The notes: generated from the sequence alone by a model not told the origin. Positions 11,373 through 24,005 are shown, numbered from the stretch's first letter. The stretch: 64,000 bases of DNA from Cryptomeria japonica (GCF_030272615.1 NC_081408.1:400113889-400177888), one strand, 5' to 3'. Program-made: numbers and translations.

Positions 11373-12182
11373 ATGAAATCAAGATCATCTTCTGCTCCTA
11401 TTTTCATTGCAAATCCAACTATAGTAGAAGTTAAGGACCACCTCAGGCCAATTTTCAAACGGTATCCACATGTGGCTATGATGAAGATTTGGTATATGTG
11501 GAAGATGTTAGGGCCTATATTCATTATCATATAGAGGACTTAAGCACTTCGAAGATCAAGGGGATGTATATGAATGAACTCATGGGAGAATCTGGTAAAA
11601 TCAAACCGGCATATAAACACATCGAGGATCTAGGGTTCACTGATATTCTGGATATTATGGAGTTCGAGGATGAGATTGTCAGATATGTACTAAGAAGAGT
11701 ACATGGGGAATTCATAAGGCTGGACCGACCGTACAAAATCACTAAGGAAGCCATCTGGGCAATTACTAGTTTGCCATAAATAGGGCAACCTCTAGATAAG
11801 AAAGTATCAAATGACTTTGTAAGGAAGATCACTGACGCCGCATCAGACAAGAGATCGATGAAGGTGAGCACCATCATCGACAGTGACATCAAATTTGGAA
11901 GCATGATCATAGGCTACAAGGTAACTCAATCTAACCGACTGAATTTAGTTTCTAGTTCATGTATTTTGGCCACTTATAGGATGATGAGAGAAAATATCAA
12001 GTTAGATCTTTGTGGCTGGATGCTTGAGGAGTTATTGATCAATTTAGGGAAGATTAAAGGTGAGAAGAAGGGCACCTTTAGGTATGGAAATCTATTAGTA
12101 TGCTTAATGTTATACTTTTTGAATGATACTCCCGGTTCTGAAAGAAAGCAATGGGCTTTTGACATCCCGATAGGAAGACAAC
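11373..12182 (+). pseudogene. Element A ORF2, 5' part (unknown function)
   Basis: The start is chosen at ATG 11373 (MKSRSSSAPIFIANPTIVEV) because element B's ORF2 begins similarly (MASSSTPEFIANPTVIEV). A frameshift near 11470 moves it to the frame 11489-11779 (YIHYHIEDLSTSKI...GFTDILDIMEFEDEIVRYVLRRVHGEF...KITKEAIWAITSLP). After a TAA at 11777-11779, the coding text resumes as IGYKVTQSNRLNLVSSSCI...KGEKKGTFRYGNLLVCLMLYFL. It is cut at 12182 by the nested triple-LTR element. The text resembles in style the plant proteins annotated as putative plant transposon protein or plant-mobile-domain. I cannot confirm that without a profile search. No catalytic motif is recognised. Confidence 0.65.
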
Positions 12183-13280
12183 TAGTGCAGGAGCACCTAA
12201 CACAAAGGCACAAAAGGAGTCTATAAGAGGATAAAAATCAATGCATAAGTATATTCAATTGCATTGTCATTTGTAATGTAATTTTGAGTCAATATGAATC
12301 AATATGTAAGGCTCAAAGAGCCCATTGTAATGAGTTGTCCAAGTTGTCCTAATAAGGTCTTGAATTAGTCATTTGGTAAAACTTGTATAAAATAACCTTT
12401 GAGGGGTAAAATGGTGACAAAAATACATTATTATTCCATCCTAATATGTTTTTAACGTTCTTTTGAAGGTTTAAAGTCATTTGAGTCAAAAGTTGTAAAA
12501 GTTGTAAAATGCAACTTTTCAAAAGTTGTAAAAAGACCAAAATGGGAAGTTGTATGGTCATAAGAGGAAGATGGGTAGTTGTAACTTCCATGTGAAGATG
12601 AAAAGGCTATAAAACCTCTTTAATGGTCGTTCATAAGTGTGTGTAAAAGTTGGAGAAGGAATTGGAAAGCATTGGAAACATTTTGGTATCATATTTTCAT
12701 TGTTTCAATCTCTTGTTTTGTGGTCTTGAAAGTTTTCCTCTTGTTTCCAGGCCTTGTGCAGCCATGTACAGCCTGGAAACAAGTGTATTTATATCATGAT
12801 AGTGTAGTATATTGAATAATCTTTCCATTGCTTTTGGTTTGAGTTGATTTAATGCATTTTTTAGAAAGTTATGAGAGTTTTGGTGAAAACCATTTGGAAC
12901 TACCCAAAACCCTGATTCATGGTGACCAATTTTGGAAAAATCATCATAACTTTGGATTTAACTGTTGGATCTTTCTATAACTTGGCGAAAAGTTTTATAA
13001 CTAGAATTTCTAGAATTGGACTAGAGAGATTGTCCTGATAATTAATATTTTAAGATTTATTAATGACTGTTCATGACTATAATTTCATGACCAGAATAGA
13101 GTCAATTTCATAGTTTGGGAAAATTCTTGATTTTCATTTGGAAGAAATGAATAGATGAAGGGTTTAAATGATTCATATTTAATACATAGTATATGGATCT
13201 ACAATCATGATGGATTGATATCTATGGAGAAGATTTGATAATGGTTATTTGATTGGTGTTTTTCATGATGCTTTGCATCA
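12183..13280 (+). repeat. Triple-LTR element, LTR copy 1
   Basis: 1098 bp and the longest copy. It retains segments missing from copy 2 (around GTGGTCTTGAAAGTTTTCCT) and copy 3 (around GAATAGATGAAGGG). Its first dinucleotide is TA instead of TG. Confidence 0.88.
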
Positions 13281-13768
13281 AATTGGTATCAGAGCTCAGT
13301 AAAAGGTCCGGGTTGAGCAAGTGATTAGTATTTTGGTTTGCTAATGGTTGTGGTTGCAGATGTATATCCACTAGCTGCAAGTAGGAAGACATGAAGGTCT
13401 ATCATGGGGCCATAGGAGATGGTCCAAGGGACCTAAGAAAGAGGTCTAGTGGGTTGCCAAAACACCTGGGCAGAGAGGCAAGGAAAGGACTCCTGGGTGA
13501 GGCAAAGTAGTTGGTGAGTTTGGTGCAGAATTGAGGGTGGACTTGTGTTTGGAGCAACATCTTGAGGAGTGTCCAGTATGAACTCCATTTATGGGAGTTC
13601 TAATTGAAGTAGAAAACAAAACAAAATAAAAAGCAGCAAAGGCATCAAGAGAATCCAAAGAGGCAAAGATTAATGAAGACAAAGGTGAAGATCTCACTCA
13701 AAATTTTCTTGTAGGTTATTTTCATCAATGTTTCCAAGGGACTTGGAAACTTTTCAAAGTCGGGAGTA
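13281..13768 (+). other. Triple-LTR element, internal region 1
   Basis: Begins with the primer site TTGGTATCAGAGCTC and ends in a purine-rich GGGAGTA just before LTR 2. A short frame (around ASRESKEAKINEDKGEDL) is shared with internal region 2 but has a stop in this copy. No domain is recognised. Confidence 0.75.
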
Positions 13769-14829
13769 TGGTGCAGGAGAACCTAACACAAAGGCACAAA
13801 AGGAGTCTATAATAGGATAAAAATCAATTCATAAGTATATTCAATTGCATTTTCATTTGTAATGTCATTTTGAGTCAATATGAATCAATATGTAAGGCTA
13901 AAAGAGCCCATTGTAATGAGTTGTCCAAGTTGTCCTAATAAGGTCTTGAATTAGTCATTTGGTAAAACTTGTATAAAATAACCTTTGAGGGGTAAAATGG
14001 TGACAAAAATACATTATTATTCCATCCTAATATTTTTTGAAGGTTCTTTTGAAGGTTTAAAGTCATTTGAGTCAAAAGTTGTAAAATGCAATTTTTCAAA
14101 AGTTGTAAAAAGACCAAAATGGGAAGTTGTATGGTCATAAGAGGAAGTTGGGTAGTTGTAACTTCCATGTGAAGATTAAAAGGCTATAAAACCTCTGTAA
14201 TGGTCGTTCATAAGTGTGTGTAAAAGTTGGAGAAGGAATTGGAAAGCATTGGAAGCATTTTGGTATCATATTTTCATTGTTTCAATCTCTTGTTTCTAGG
14301 CATTGTGCGGCCATGTACAACCTGGAAACAAGTGTATTTATATCATGATAGTGTATTATATTTAATAATATTTCCATTTCTTTTGGTTTGAGTTGATTTC
14401 ATGCATTTTTTAGAAAGTTATGAGAATTTTGGTGAAAACCGTTTGGAACTACCCAAAACCCTGATTCACGGCGACCAGTTTTGGAAAATTCATCATAACT
14501 TTGGATTTAACTGTTGGATCTTTCTATAACTTGGTGGAAAGTTTTATAACTAGCATTTCTAGAATCAGACTAGAGAGATTGTCCTAATAATTAATATTTT
14601 AAGATTTATTAATGACTGTTCATGACTGTAATTTCATGACCAGAATAGAGTCAATTTCATAGTTTGGGAAAATTCTTGATTTTCATTTGCAAGAAATGAA
14701 TAGATGAAGGGTTTAAATGATTCATATTTAATACATAGTATATGGATCTACAATCATGATGGATTGATATCTATGGAGAAGATTTGATAATGGTTATTTG
14801 ATTGGTGTTTTTCATGATGCTCTGTATCA
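13769..14829 (+). repeat. Triple-LTR element, LTR copy 2
   Basis: 1061 bp. Relative to copy 1 it lacks about 29 bp between two CTTGTTTC strings, a deletion consistent with short-repeat recombination or replication slippage. Confidence 0.88.
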
Positions 14830-15317
14830 AATTGGTATCAAAGCTTAGCAAAAGGTTTGGGCTGAGCAAGTGATTGGTATTTTGGTTTGCTAATGGTTGT
14901 GGTTGTAGATGTATATCCACTAGCTGCAAGTAGGTAGACATGAAGGTCTATCATGGGGCCATAGGAGATGGTCCAAGGGGCCTGAGAAAGAGGTCCAATG
15001 GGTTGCCAAAACACCTAGGGAGAGAGGCAAGGAAAGGACTCCTGGGTGAGGCAAAGTAGTTGGTGAGTTTGGTGCAGCATTGAGGGTGGACTTATGTTTG
15101 GAACAGCATCTTGAGGAGCATCCAGTATGAACTCCATTTATGGGAATTTTGATTGAAGTAGACAACAAAACAAAACAAAAAGCAGCAAAGGCATCAAGAG
15201 AATCCAAAGAGGCAAAGATTAATGAAGACAAAGGTGAAGATCTCACTCAAAATTTTCTTGCAGGTTATTTTCATCCATGTTTCCAAGGGACTTGGAAACT
15301 TTTCAAAGTCAGGAGTA
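14830..15317 (+). other. Triple-LTR element, internal region 2
   Basis: Close copy of internal region 1. It begins with TTGGTATCAAAGCTT, a primer site mutated at one position. A small open frame, 15140-15361 (MGILIEVDNKTKQKAAKASR...), runs from it into LTR 3. It is short, lysine-rich and unlike any domain I know, so I do not call it a gene. Confidence 0.7.
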
Positions 15318-16346
15318 TGGTGCAGGAGTACCTAACACAAAGGCACAAAAGGAGTCTATAAGAAAATAAAAATCAATTCATAAGTATATTCAATTGAATT
15401 TTCATTTGTAATGTCATTTTGAGTCAATATGAATCAATATGTAAGGCTAAAAGAGCCCATTGTAATGAGTTGTCCAAGTTGTCCTAATAAGGTCTTGAAT
15501 TAGTCATTTGGTAGAACTTGTATAAAATAACCTTTGAGGGGTAAAATGGTGACAAAAATACATTATTATTCCATCCTAATATTTTTTGAAGGTTCTTTTG
15601 AAGGTTTAAAGTCATTTGAGTCAAAATTTGTAAAAAGACCAAAATGGGAAGTTGTATGGTCATAAGAGGAAGTTGGGTAGTTGTAACTTCCATGTGAAGA
15701 TTAAAAGGCTATAAAACCTCTGTAATGGTCGTTCATAAGTGTGTGTAAAATTTGGAGAAGGAATTGGAAAGCATTGGAAACATTTTGGTATCATATTTTC
15801 ATTGTTTCAATCTCTTGTTTTGTGGCCTTGAATGTTTTCCTCTTGTTTCCAGGCCTTGTGCGGCCATTTACAACCTGGAAACAAGTGTATTTATATCATG
15901 ATAGTGTATTATATTTAATAATATTTCCATTTCTTTTGGTTTGAGTTTATTTCATGCATTTTTGAGAAAGTTATGAGAGTTTTGGTGAAAATCGTTTGGA
16001 ACTACCCAAAACCTTGATTCACGGCGACCAGTTTTGGAAAAATTATCATAAATTTGGATTTAACCATTGGATCTTTCTATAACTTGGTGGAAAGTTTTAT
16101 AACTATCATTTATAGAATCTGACAAGATAGATTGTCCTGGTGATTAATATTGTAAGATTTATTAATGACTGTTCATGACTGTATTTCATGACCATAATAG
16201 AGTCAATTTCATAGTTTGGGAAAATTCTTGATTTTCATTTGCAAGAAATACATAATATATGGATCTACAATCATGATGGATTGATATCTATGGAGAATAT
16301 TTGATAATGGTTATTTGATTGGTGTTTTTCATGATGCTCTGCATCA
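15318..16346 (+). repeat. Triple-LTR element, LTR copy 3
   Basis: 1029 bp. It lacks about 27 bp around the repeated AAAGTTGTAAAA strings and about 45 bp near 16250 relative to copies 1 and 2. It ends GCATCA next to the ACAAC duplication. Confidence 0.88.
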
Positions 16347-16351
16347 ACAAC

Positions 16352-18660
16352 TTAAGCAATCAATTGCTGCATTGGGAAGTCTTAGATATGATAAGGTATG
16401 GGGTTACTTCAAGGCTTTTCAAAAATCTATGAGGTCTAGAATAAGGATACCTAAGCAAATAGTAGAGAAATACTCTACCAAAATTTGTTTCATGGTTAAG
16501 AAGGTTGTGACACTCATGGAGGTAGTCAAGCCTAGAAGATTTGGATAGAGGAAATGGGATATGAGGTGGATGCATTAATTCTGGATGCATATGCAAAAAT
16601 TTTGATTGATGCAGAGATAGATGAAGCTAAAAAACCTTGTGGAACAACACAAAAAAAGACTCTTGAGATTGAAATTGAGTTCAACCGGAAGAAGAGGGAA
16701 AAACAAGAAGGTAAGGCAAGGAAGTTTGTATAGGAAGTTTCAAAGGATATTAAGGCACTCATTGATGTTGTCCCAGAGAAAGGAAGAAAGAGGAAGGATC
16801 TGGTAGTTCACATTGAACCTATGACTGTAGATTCTGAACCTGAAGATGAGACACCATTAGCATTCAAAAGGGTTGTGAGGAAGAAATTGAAAGAACCTAA
16901 AGTGGAAGCATAGAAACAACTGGTTAGGAAGGTCACCATCAAATTACAGGCACAAATGCAAGAACCCAAGGCTACACAATCAGCTGCATCCGGTACTACC
17001 AAAAGGAGGAAGAAAAGTGACATTGATTTGGCACCAAAAACTGGTAATGTGACTATGTCTTGTGCTGAAATTGTAGATGAAATAACTAAGGATGGGATGC
17101 TGAAAAATGTTGAGTCTTATTATGATACATTTAAAGTTGATGAATAGAGAGAGGTAGAGGAAGCAATTCTTCTATATTTAGATATCTATAAGAAAGCATT
17201 AATTGAAATAGAAAATCAAATACTGGCTGAGATATACAACATGTTAGATGCTAGAAGGTTATCTGCAATGCAAGAACTTTTAGCTATATGTGCTGCTATA
17301 ACTCCAAATGAGATGGAGAAGACAATTGAGGCTATAGATAGGAAGGTATTCAACAACAACCATAGAATAACTAGCCTAATGTTAGGAAGGATGAATGAAA
17401 TAATAAAGGAAACACAGAAGGGTTGGATAAAAATTTTGGGAGAGCATAGAGGATTCTTCACTTCACCAAAGACAAAGACTGATATTGTAGACACATCCAT
17501 CGATTGAAGGGAAAGGTAAGGGAATTATGGGTACTCCACCCTCAGTTTTAAAGAATATCAAGATAGTGGAAATTGAACCACCGGTTAACACAAATGCACA
17601 GACAAATATAGAGACACCGATTAATGAAGAGAACATTGTATAAGATACTAACATTGAGGACACTTTTCCTCTGGATACTAATGTACAAGTTGAGGATATT
17701 GTTCCTAGAGAAGAACCGACAGTTGTACAGACTGTACCAAGTGGCAAAGCCACCGGTGGAAGTGAGGAGGTAATAAAAGTTAAATCACTAGAGAAAACAG
17801 GGGAATCCTGTAGGGAACTAGTTGTTGGCACATCGTTATTGACAATTGACACTTCTCTAGTGGAAAAGAAAAACATCACAAAGATGAGTCCCACATAACT
17901 AATGATGATGGTTTCTCAGAAACTGATGAGGGAGGGAACCACATACAAGGGGATTATAGATCAATCCATAATTGTTTTGCACAGATTGGTCCCGGCTTGT
18001 AAAATTGAGAATGAAGCAAGCCCTTCTGGCAAGCTTAAGATAATAACAGAACAAATCTCTAAATATTTTCAATCATTACAGCAGATCTCTAACCGGGTAG
18101 CACTTGAAAAATTCACTTTGGCTAAGAGAGCCACTTTTGATCAGATCATTGACAAAGAGAAGAAAAAGATTGAGGAGAAGTTAATTTTGATAGAAAATTA
18201 TTTGAAACAAGGTACTAATATATACAGGGTATGTTGCAATATAGAGATTCTTACAACAAAAGTAGATGAAAAGATAAAAGAGGTACAGGATAAAATTTCT
18301 AGTATTGCTAACTCTTTTGATGGACTAATTTCACTGAAAATATCTATTGATGGACAAATTTTGACTTTGGAGAACCAAATTTCTTCTCTTGAAAAGGAAA
18401 GGGATAAGATCATTTGGAGAGCTAGAAGTCTCAGAGGTTTGGTGAGTCCAAGATCGGATTCACTTGGTGTACATAAGAGAGAATGCATGGATATGCTTGG
18501 TAAGCCCACACCGACAAAAGTTAATGAGAAAGAATCACTTGCATATTTATTGAGTGGATTTGTATCTATCTCCGACACATTCAAAACTGGTTGGGATACT
18601 TATGTGGAGCTATTAGAGAAAGCTTACCCAAAAATATTGAAATTGGTCAAGCTCCGGTAA
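16352..18660 (+). pseudogene. Element A ORF2, 3' part (unknown function)
   Basis: Continues ORF2 after the nested insertion. The text ALGSLRYDKVWGYFKAFQKSMRSR...KYSTKICFMVKK aligns with element B's GTDQENKIIEYFQAFKAKMKTRE...KYQKEICFVIKK. It proceeds through a basic Lys-rich segment, a helical block (VDEITKDGMLKNVESYYDTF, a stop, then LYLDIYKKALIE; RMNEIIKETQKGW), a Pro/Thr-rich linker, and a final long helical frame, 17902-18660 (252 codons), ending ILKLVKLR. Stops near 16548, 17147 and 17507 break it. The C-terminal helices (DKEKKKIEEK..., heptads near 18240-18410) look like coiled coil. The whole ORF2 would have been close to 1,000 codons. Confidence 0.65.
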
Positions 18661-18734
18661 GACTTTTTTGGAGGTATTCAGTGTACAGTTATTATTCTTT
18701 GACATTCTTTTTACAATTTTTGGGTATTGATGTC

Positions 18735-18745
18735 AAAGGGGGAGT
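18735..18745 (+). other. Upstream polypurine-tract copy, element A
   Basis: GATGTCAAAGGGGGAGT lies about 190 bp before the 3' LTR and repeats the core of the main tract. A third weaker GGGGGAG is at about 18785. Equivalent duplicates occur in B and F. Confidence 0.55.
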
Positions 18746-18916
18746 AATATACATGTGAAAAAGAATGAAGGGTTGCATACATTAGGGGGAGTTACAGAGT
18801 TTTTGGAATTTTGCAGTATTGGAGCATTTTTCATATTCATCTTAGAGGGAGCAGGGCAGGATGAAACCGACAGTTGAAACCATGACCATTTTTCACATGA
18901 GTGTTGCCATCAATTC

Positions 18917-18929
18917 CAAAGGGGGAAAT
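18917..18929 (+). other. Element A main polypurine tract
   Basis: CCAAAGGGGGAAAT directly precedes the 3' LTR (TGTTGG at 18930). It is preceded by GTTGCCATCAATT, a context shared with B and F. It would prime plus-strand DNA synthesis. Confidence 0.85.
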
Positions 18930-19870
18930 TGTTGGCAATTGACACTCTATTGGTTGGTTTCATTATGTTGTCATTGATGACAACATGATTTTGGGTTTCA
19001 GCTTCATATGGTGTACCGACAGGCACTTCACAGACTCTACACCAGCACCAGCACCCACACCGACACCGACAAGATAAAAGATTTCCTTGGTCACTGACAA
19101 TGCAGGCCGACATGGTATGGTAAAGGTCATCGGTATTGGAGGCTGACACATCTTGGATCCGGCATCAACAACTTGTTTTAATGCTTATTCATTTATGTTT
19201 TATGGTCGACATGTAATATTGTATATATCCTTGTAAGCTGACATAAGACATAAATTTGTATAGGGTATATAGGGGAGATTGATTAGATCATTTTGTAAGA
19301 TGAATGTGGGATTAGGCATAGACATGTGGAATGGATATATGGATGTAATGTAATGTGAAATATATCAGAGAGACTATGTATGTGAGGAATTCATTGTAAG
19401 GGTTATTCTGGTACTGAGGTTTATGGTTTTGACTGGAACAGACAGAGCTTAAACTGGAATTGCATTCTAGCATAAGAGATGCTATACTAAGCAGTTCACA
19501 CTTCTCTGGATTATTGTCTGGATTGTTATGTAGTCAGTGAGGCTCCTATTGTGATGAGCATTGTGCTCTAGGCTATAAGCCTTCTTGCAAGTGCAAGACC
19601 ATCATATATTATAATATCTCTTCATATGGCCAGTGAATCAATATTGTGGTCACAAATCCCACTGTGGTTTTTCCTCTTTGAGGTTTTCCACGTATAAATC
19701 TGTGTGTTATGCTTCTCATTTATGTGTTTGGCTTATTGGTTGCATTACTTCTTTCAAATCTATTTATATCGGTATACCGGTTGGTGTATGTATGTTTTGT
19801 TAAGGCTAAAATATTTTATTCCAGTATAACACTGATTCACCCCCCCTCTCAGTGTTATTGGTTTCCAACA
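18930..19870 (+). repeat. Element A 3' LTR
   Basis: 941 bp, matching 8871-9816 with scattered transitions and short indels. It ends GGTTTCCAACA. Confidence 0.9.
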
Positions 19871-22800
19871 TAATCTATTCTTCAAAACTTAGAGTTACAG
19901 ATTCACCCCTTGGGTGAACTTGGTAGTAATGATCTAATATTTCTTTACTGATTGTTGGGGCATTTCTGCCACATCTGAAAGGGAAATCAGATATTACTAA
20001 GGGTGTGCCTTTTATTTTCTCTTGTACTAACTTCTTTTTATTAGCTTTTCATTTATTTAGTTTTATCTTTCTCACTACATAAGCTAGGGTATTTGTATCA
20101 AACATTTCTAAAAGTTCTCCATGGGGAGGTAATGAGCTTGTTTCTTCTTGATATTTTGATGACCCTTTTTCTTTCTTGGCATGCTTCATTCCCTTTTGGG
20201 CATGAAAAGTGTCTTCCATTTCTAGAATCACAATTTTCATGTTTTGTTAGAGTGCAAGAAAATATAATCAATATCTTTCTATTCCTTATTTTATACAAAG
20301 AAGATCAAGGTAGTAGAATCTTGTTCTATCAATAAACTGATTATTGCTTCTATACTATCAATAACCTTTTTTGTAGGGTTCTAATTTTGGATCATGAAAA
20401 TTCCCCATGTTTCCACCCATAAAAGGGGTTCTCATATGACCTAGAGGACTCTGTCTAGACAGGGCCCTAACATTTGCATGTAATTCAATCAAAGATATAT
20501 TTTTATCAACAAAAAATTAAAATTTATCTCTTCTTATAGCCTTTGTATACTAAATCTATTTCTACTTCCCTTACATGCTCTATTTTTCCATTTTTTCAAA
20601 TTATCTTTCATTTGGTTTACTATGGCATCAAACTTAAAAATTATATAATGTAATGTTTTTATTGGGACCATTATCACTCATGAAATGGAATGTAGACCAT
20701 CAAATAGGTACTTAAAATATGTCCCATAAAAATTTCTCTATGGTTGTTGGTTCTATAATAATTAAGCATAGTTACTAGGGAACTTCACCCCTCAATGTTG
20801 TCCTTATCTACTTGCTAAGCTAATCATGGTAAGGTTGTGAACATGTAGACCAAGTATACTAGAAAGAGATCTAAAACCAAATTTTAGTAGTGTGTGCCTT
20901 TTGTTTATGCTATTGGTTTATTTGGTCTAGTGCTTAATCCTCTATTTCATTGCTCTCTTTTTGGCCACACGAACTATTTGACAAAATACCTCAAACAAAT
21001 ATATTTGTATGTTTGAGTAAAATAACATGTGGATTCTATTTCATTTACATAGGTAAAAAAGTTTATTTTAAGAGAATGCTAGATTTCATCTTGTCTTGAA
21101 ACATATTATTAGATACAACTAACTTTTTTGTAAAACATTGTATCCTTTATATTCTTAAATCATAGTTCTTTATCTTCTTTCATAGATGAAATAATGTTTT
21201 ATTAGTTCTCTCACTTTAGAAAAAGCGAAACTTCTGCCAACATGTGAGTTTTGGAATAGGGCATGGACATCCATAAAAGCATAATACATAAGAGGGGTTT
21301 TGTAAAATATTGTTTCAATCTCCCTCATAGACAATAAGAGAAATGTGGAAGTGCATAGATGACATTTAATTTGTTGAACTGAATGTCTTAAAGAAATGAT
21401 GTCTCGTGCAATGTAATGATTGCACGATATGCACAAAGTGGATTTGGCTTAAACTTTTAAGAAAATAATATATTCTCTAGCTATTTTAGCCTTGTTTTAA
21501 TGTATCAATATCTCTTACATTAAGTTACAACAATATAACATTTCAATAATAGTTATGGTTGCCTTTGTAATAGCCCTAGGATTTAGTCAAATTTAAAATC
21601 ATAAAGTTATGGTTAGAGCTCTTCCCATGAATATAGATTTGCAATAGCACAACTAATTTTAATTAACTTAGAGTGAGTAGAAAAAAGTTCTAGATCACAA
21701 ACATCTAGGGAAACAATACACAGGAGACCAGGAAAATAGTAGGTTTAAGCTATAAATGCATATTAAAATTCAAGGATGACTGCATAAATACAAAACACTA
21801 CAAAACATAGTCTTAATTATATTCTTTGAAGTAATTATTAGTTTGATAGACCTTACAATTGTGTTGTAAGGAAAATTCTTATACATAAATATGACAATGG
21901 AAATTTTATTAACATGAGCTAGCATCTAGGATTTACATGGTGCACAATTCTTTTATGGTTTAGCTTCAAATTTGGTAGATCTGGTATTGTTGTCCACTTG
22001 GATATGCATAAAAACCTTTCCCCAAACCTCTTAGTGTGCATGAAAACCTTCAAAACAACAAGTTTGGGTAAGATAAAACTAAGAAGCTTTCAAATCAGCT
22101 TGACTGGGTTTGAAAAGCTCATTCCATGAAAAAAGATATTATTGTGGGGCTCAGATCAACTACCACATTACAAATGATTGCATGATGTAAGACAAGAGAT
22201 TGGCTATTATATGGATTTGCTAATATATTACTGGCATGTTGCATCTTTGACAACATGCGAAGAATTCCATTCCAAACCTCATTATATATACATTGACAAC
22301 AATATGGTTTAGAATATTGTGAGTGTGTTAATTTCAATTTGCAGGGTTTACTGTTGTGTCTTTCCTTGATTTAAGTTTTCCTATAAGGCTCCTCCTCTCT
22401 TATTATTTTTCTTGCTCATGTTTTTCATTTGCCTATCTTTTTTGAATTTTGTCCTTCCTGATTTTTTATAAGGCTTGCCAATTTTCTCTCTCTTCATATT
22501 GTTTTTACCCATTTTCTAACCATGTTTTATAAAATATATTTTCATAATGTTGTCTTCTAATTTTTACAATTCAGTCAAAGTTCTATAATGTTGTGCAATT
22601 TAAGGTGTGTTTCTAATTTTTTTGTTATGGAAATTTGTATTTTCATTGTTGTAACTAGATATTACTTCCTTTGTTTTATAATTTATTGTTTGTTATGGTG
22701 GTTTATAAAATAGAGCATGTATTTGATGATTTATAGAGTATGATATCAAATATTGTTTACTGTTCATTATTGGCAACACAAGCACAACCCTGATGGGATA

Positions 22801-23066
22801 GGATGTCGAGCAAAGGAAAAGCAAAGATGAAGATGCTGAGATCGGCCTACTATTTCTTCCTTCATCTCAAACCCAACCTACACTGAAATGCTATGATAAA
22901 ATAGATTAGATAATTTGAATACATTAAATACTTTTCTATGCTTTATTCTATAAATTTATATAAAGTTTCTTGGCACAAATTATAGTATAGTTATAGTTAA
23001 GACACAATATTTGTTGCAAAACAAGAATTTATGAACTTCGAATTCTCAACATATACTTGATGTATG
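19871..23066. other. AT-rich host DNA with no gene seen
   Basis: This continues the DNA that lies left of element A. A partial copy of the 8.2/8.5-kb tandem unit is found at about 20.3-20.4 kb. Open frames here are short and of low complexity, and none shows a domain. No terminal repeats were noticed. Confidence 0.55.
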
Positions 23067-23861
23067 TGTTAGGATTGATGAAAGTCCCAAAGATACTAAG
23101 AGGGAGGGGTGAATCAATATCTAACTGGTTAACATAATATTTGACCTTATTAATTATTTTGCATTCCAAAACAATGTACCGGTAAACAAGAATTAATGCA
23201 GTAAATATGAATAGTAAAGACAACATAGAAAGCACACCATAACACAAGATGTTTAACAAGGAAACCCATTGTGGGAAAAACCTTGGTGGAATCTGTGACC
23301 CACAATATTCACTCACTGGCCAATGAATGGATATTACTTACAAGAGGGGCCTGCACATGCAGGAAGGCCAACTGCCTAGAGCTCAGTGCTCAATTACAAA
23401 AGGAAGTCTCACTGACTTACAAAATGGATTATGAAAATCCAATATAATGTACTTCTACAAAAAGCATCTGCTATGCTAGGTTCAGTAACAGTTTAAGCTC
23501 ATACAATAACCATAAGCCCTTCTACAAAATCTGCCTTAATATCCACTCTATACATCCATCATATCTATCCTCTATGTTGTGTCGCACACAATGATCTACA
23601 AGATCTCATACTTATATATGAGTCTTATTACAACATGCCATGTCAGCTTACAAAAAGATATTACAATTAAATACAAAATACAATAATCAAAATCCTATCG
23701 GCTGGGATGCTGGTAAACATTTTTGTCGCTGTCGGTGAACAAACCGCTGATGTAGATTCTATCGGTGCTGGTGCCTGTCGGTGCCATAAGATTGCAAGGT
23801 TGCCATCAATGACAACACCTTCAATCAACTTTAACGACCATTAGAGTGTGCAATGCCAACA
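23067..23861 (-). repeat. Element B 3' LTR (minus orientation)
   Basis: 795 bp. It pairs with 48389-49182 and begins on the plus strand with TGTTAGGATTGATG. It contains CACCCC/GGGGTG and ACCGG strings like those of LTR A. Confidence 0.9.
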
Positions 23862-23876
23862 ATATCCCCCTTTGGC
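23862..23876 (-). other. Element B main polypurine tract
   Basis: On the minus strand, CCAAAGGGGGATAT directly precedes the LTR's TGTTGGCATT. It is preceded by GTTGCCATCAATG as in A and F. Confidence 0.85.
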
Positions 23877-24005
23877 ATTGATGGCAACACTCATGAGAAA
23901 AATTCAAAACTGTATCCAAAAATTGAAGTCCAAAAATCTTACCAAGAACTGTGTACTCCCCCTAAGCAGACGATCTCTTCTAAAAGTCATTTTTCTCAGT
24001 TCTAC

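Larger units (their letters stand above)
12183..16346 (+). mobile_element. Nested non-coding LTR element with three LTRs and two internal regions
   Basis: Three copies of a ~1.03-1.10 kb LTR (12183-13280, 13769-14829, 15318-16346) alternate with two ~488-bp internal regions (13281-13768, 14830-15317). The LTR starts TGGTGCAGGAG (TAG in copy 1) and ends GCATCA or GTATCA. Each internal region starts with AATTGGTATCA, an initiator-Met primer site. The whole array is flanked by a perfect 5-bp duplication, ACAAC, at 12178-12182 and 16347-16351. It interrupts element A's ORF2 and lacks protein domains, so it is a TRIM/LARD-like element. The doubled unit inside a single target-site duplication implies recombination between LTRs after or during insertion. 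Confidence 0.9.
8871..19870 (+). mobile_element. Element A: LTR element with gag-like ORF1 and unknown ORF2, no pol
   Basis: The LTRs (8871-9816 and 18930-19870) begin TGTTGG and end CCAACA. They enclose an initiator-tRNA(Met) primer site and a polypurine tract. Flanking 5-mers are TAATA (8866-8870) and TAATC (19871-19875), a 4/5 target-site duplication. The interior encodes a coiled-coil plus zinc-knuckle protein (ORF1) and a long ORF2, both broken. No protease, RT, RNase H or integrase motif is seen in any frame, so it is non-autonomous. It shares ORF1, ORF2, primer site and 3' context with element B, and its LTR motif and polypurine context with Copia element F. A triple-LTR element is nested at 12183-16346. 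Confidence 0.88.

Noticed and set aside
13446-15246. Repeated minus-strand frames (MRSSPLSSLIFASLDSLDAF...) in the nested element
   Set aside because: They duplicate because the internal region is duplicated. They are antisense to the element and have no domain.
20049-22337. Small frames in the AT-rich block
   Set aside because: All are under 100 codons, low complexity, lack domains and occur at the rate expected by chance in AT-rich DNA.
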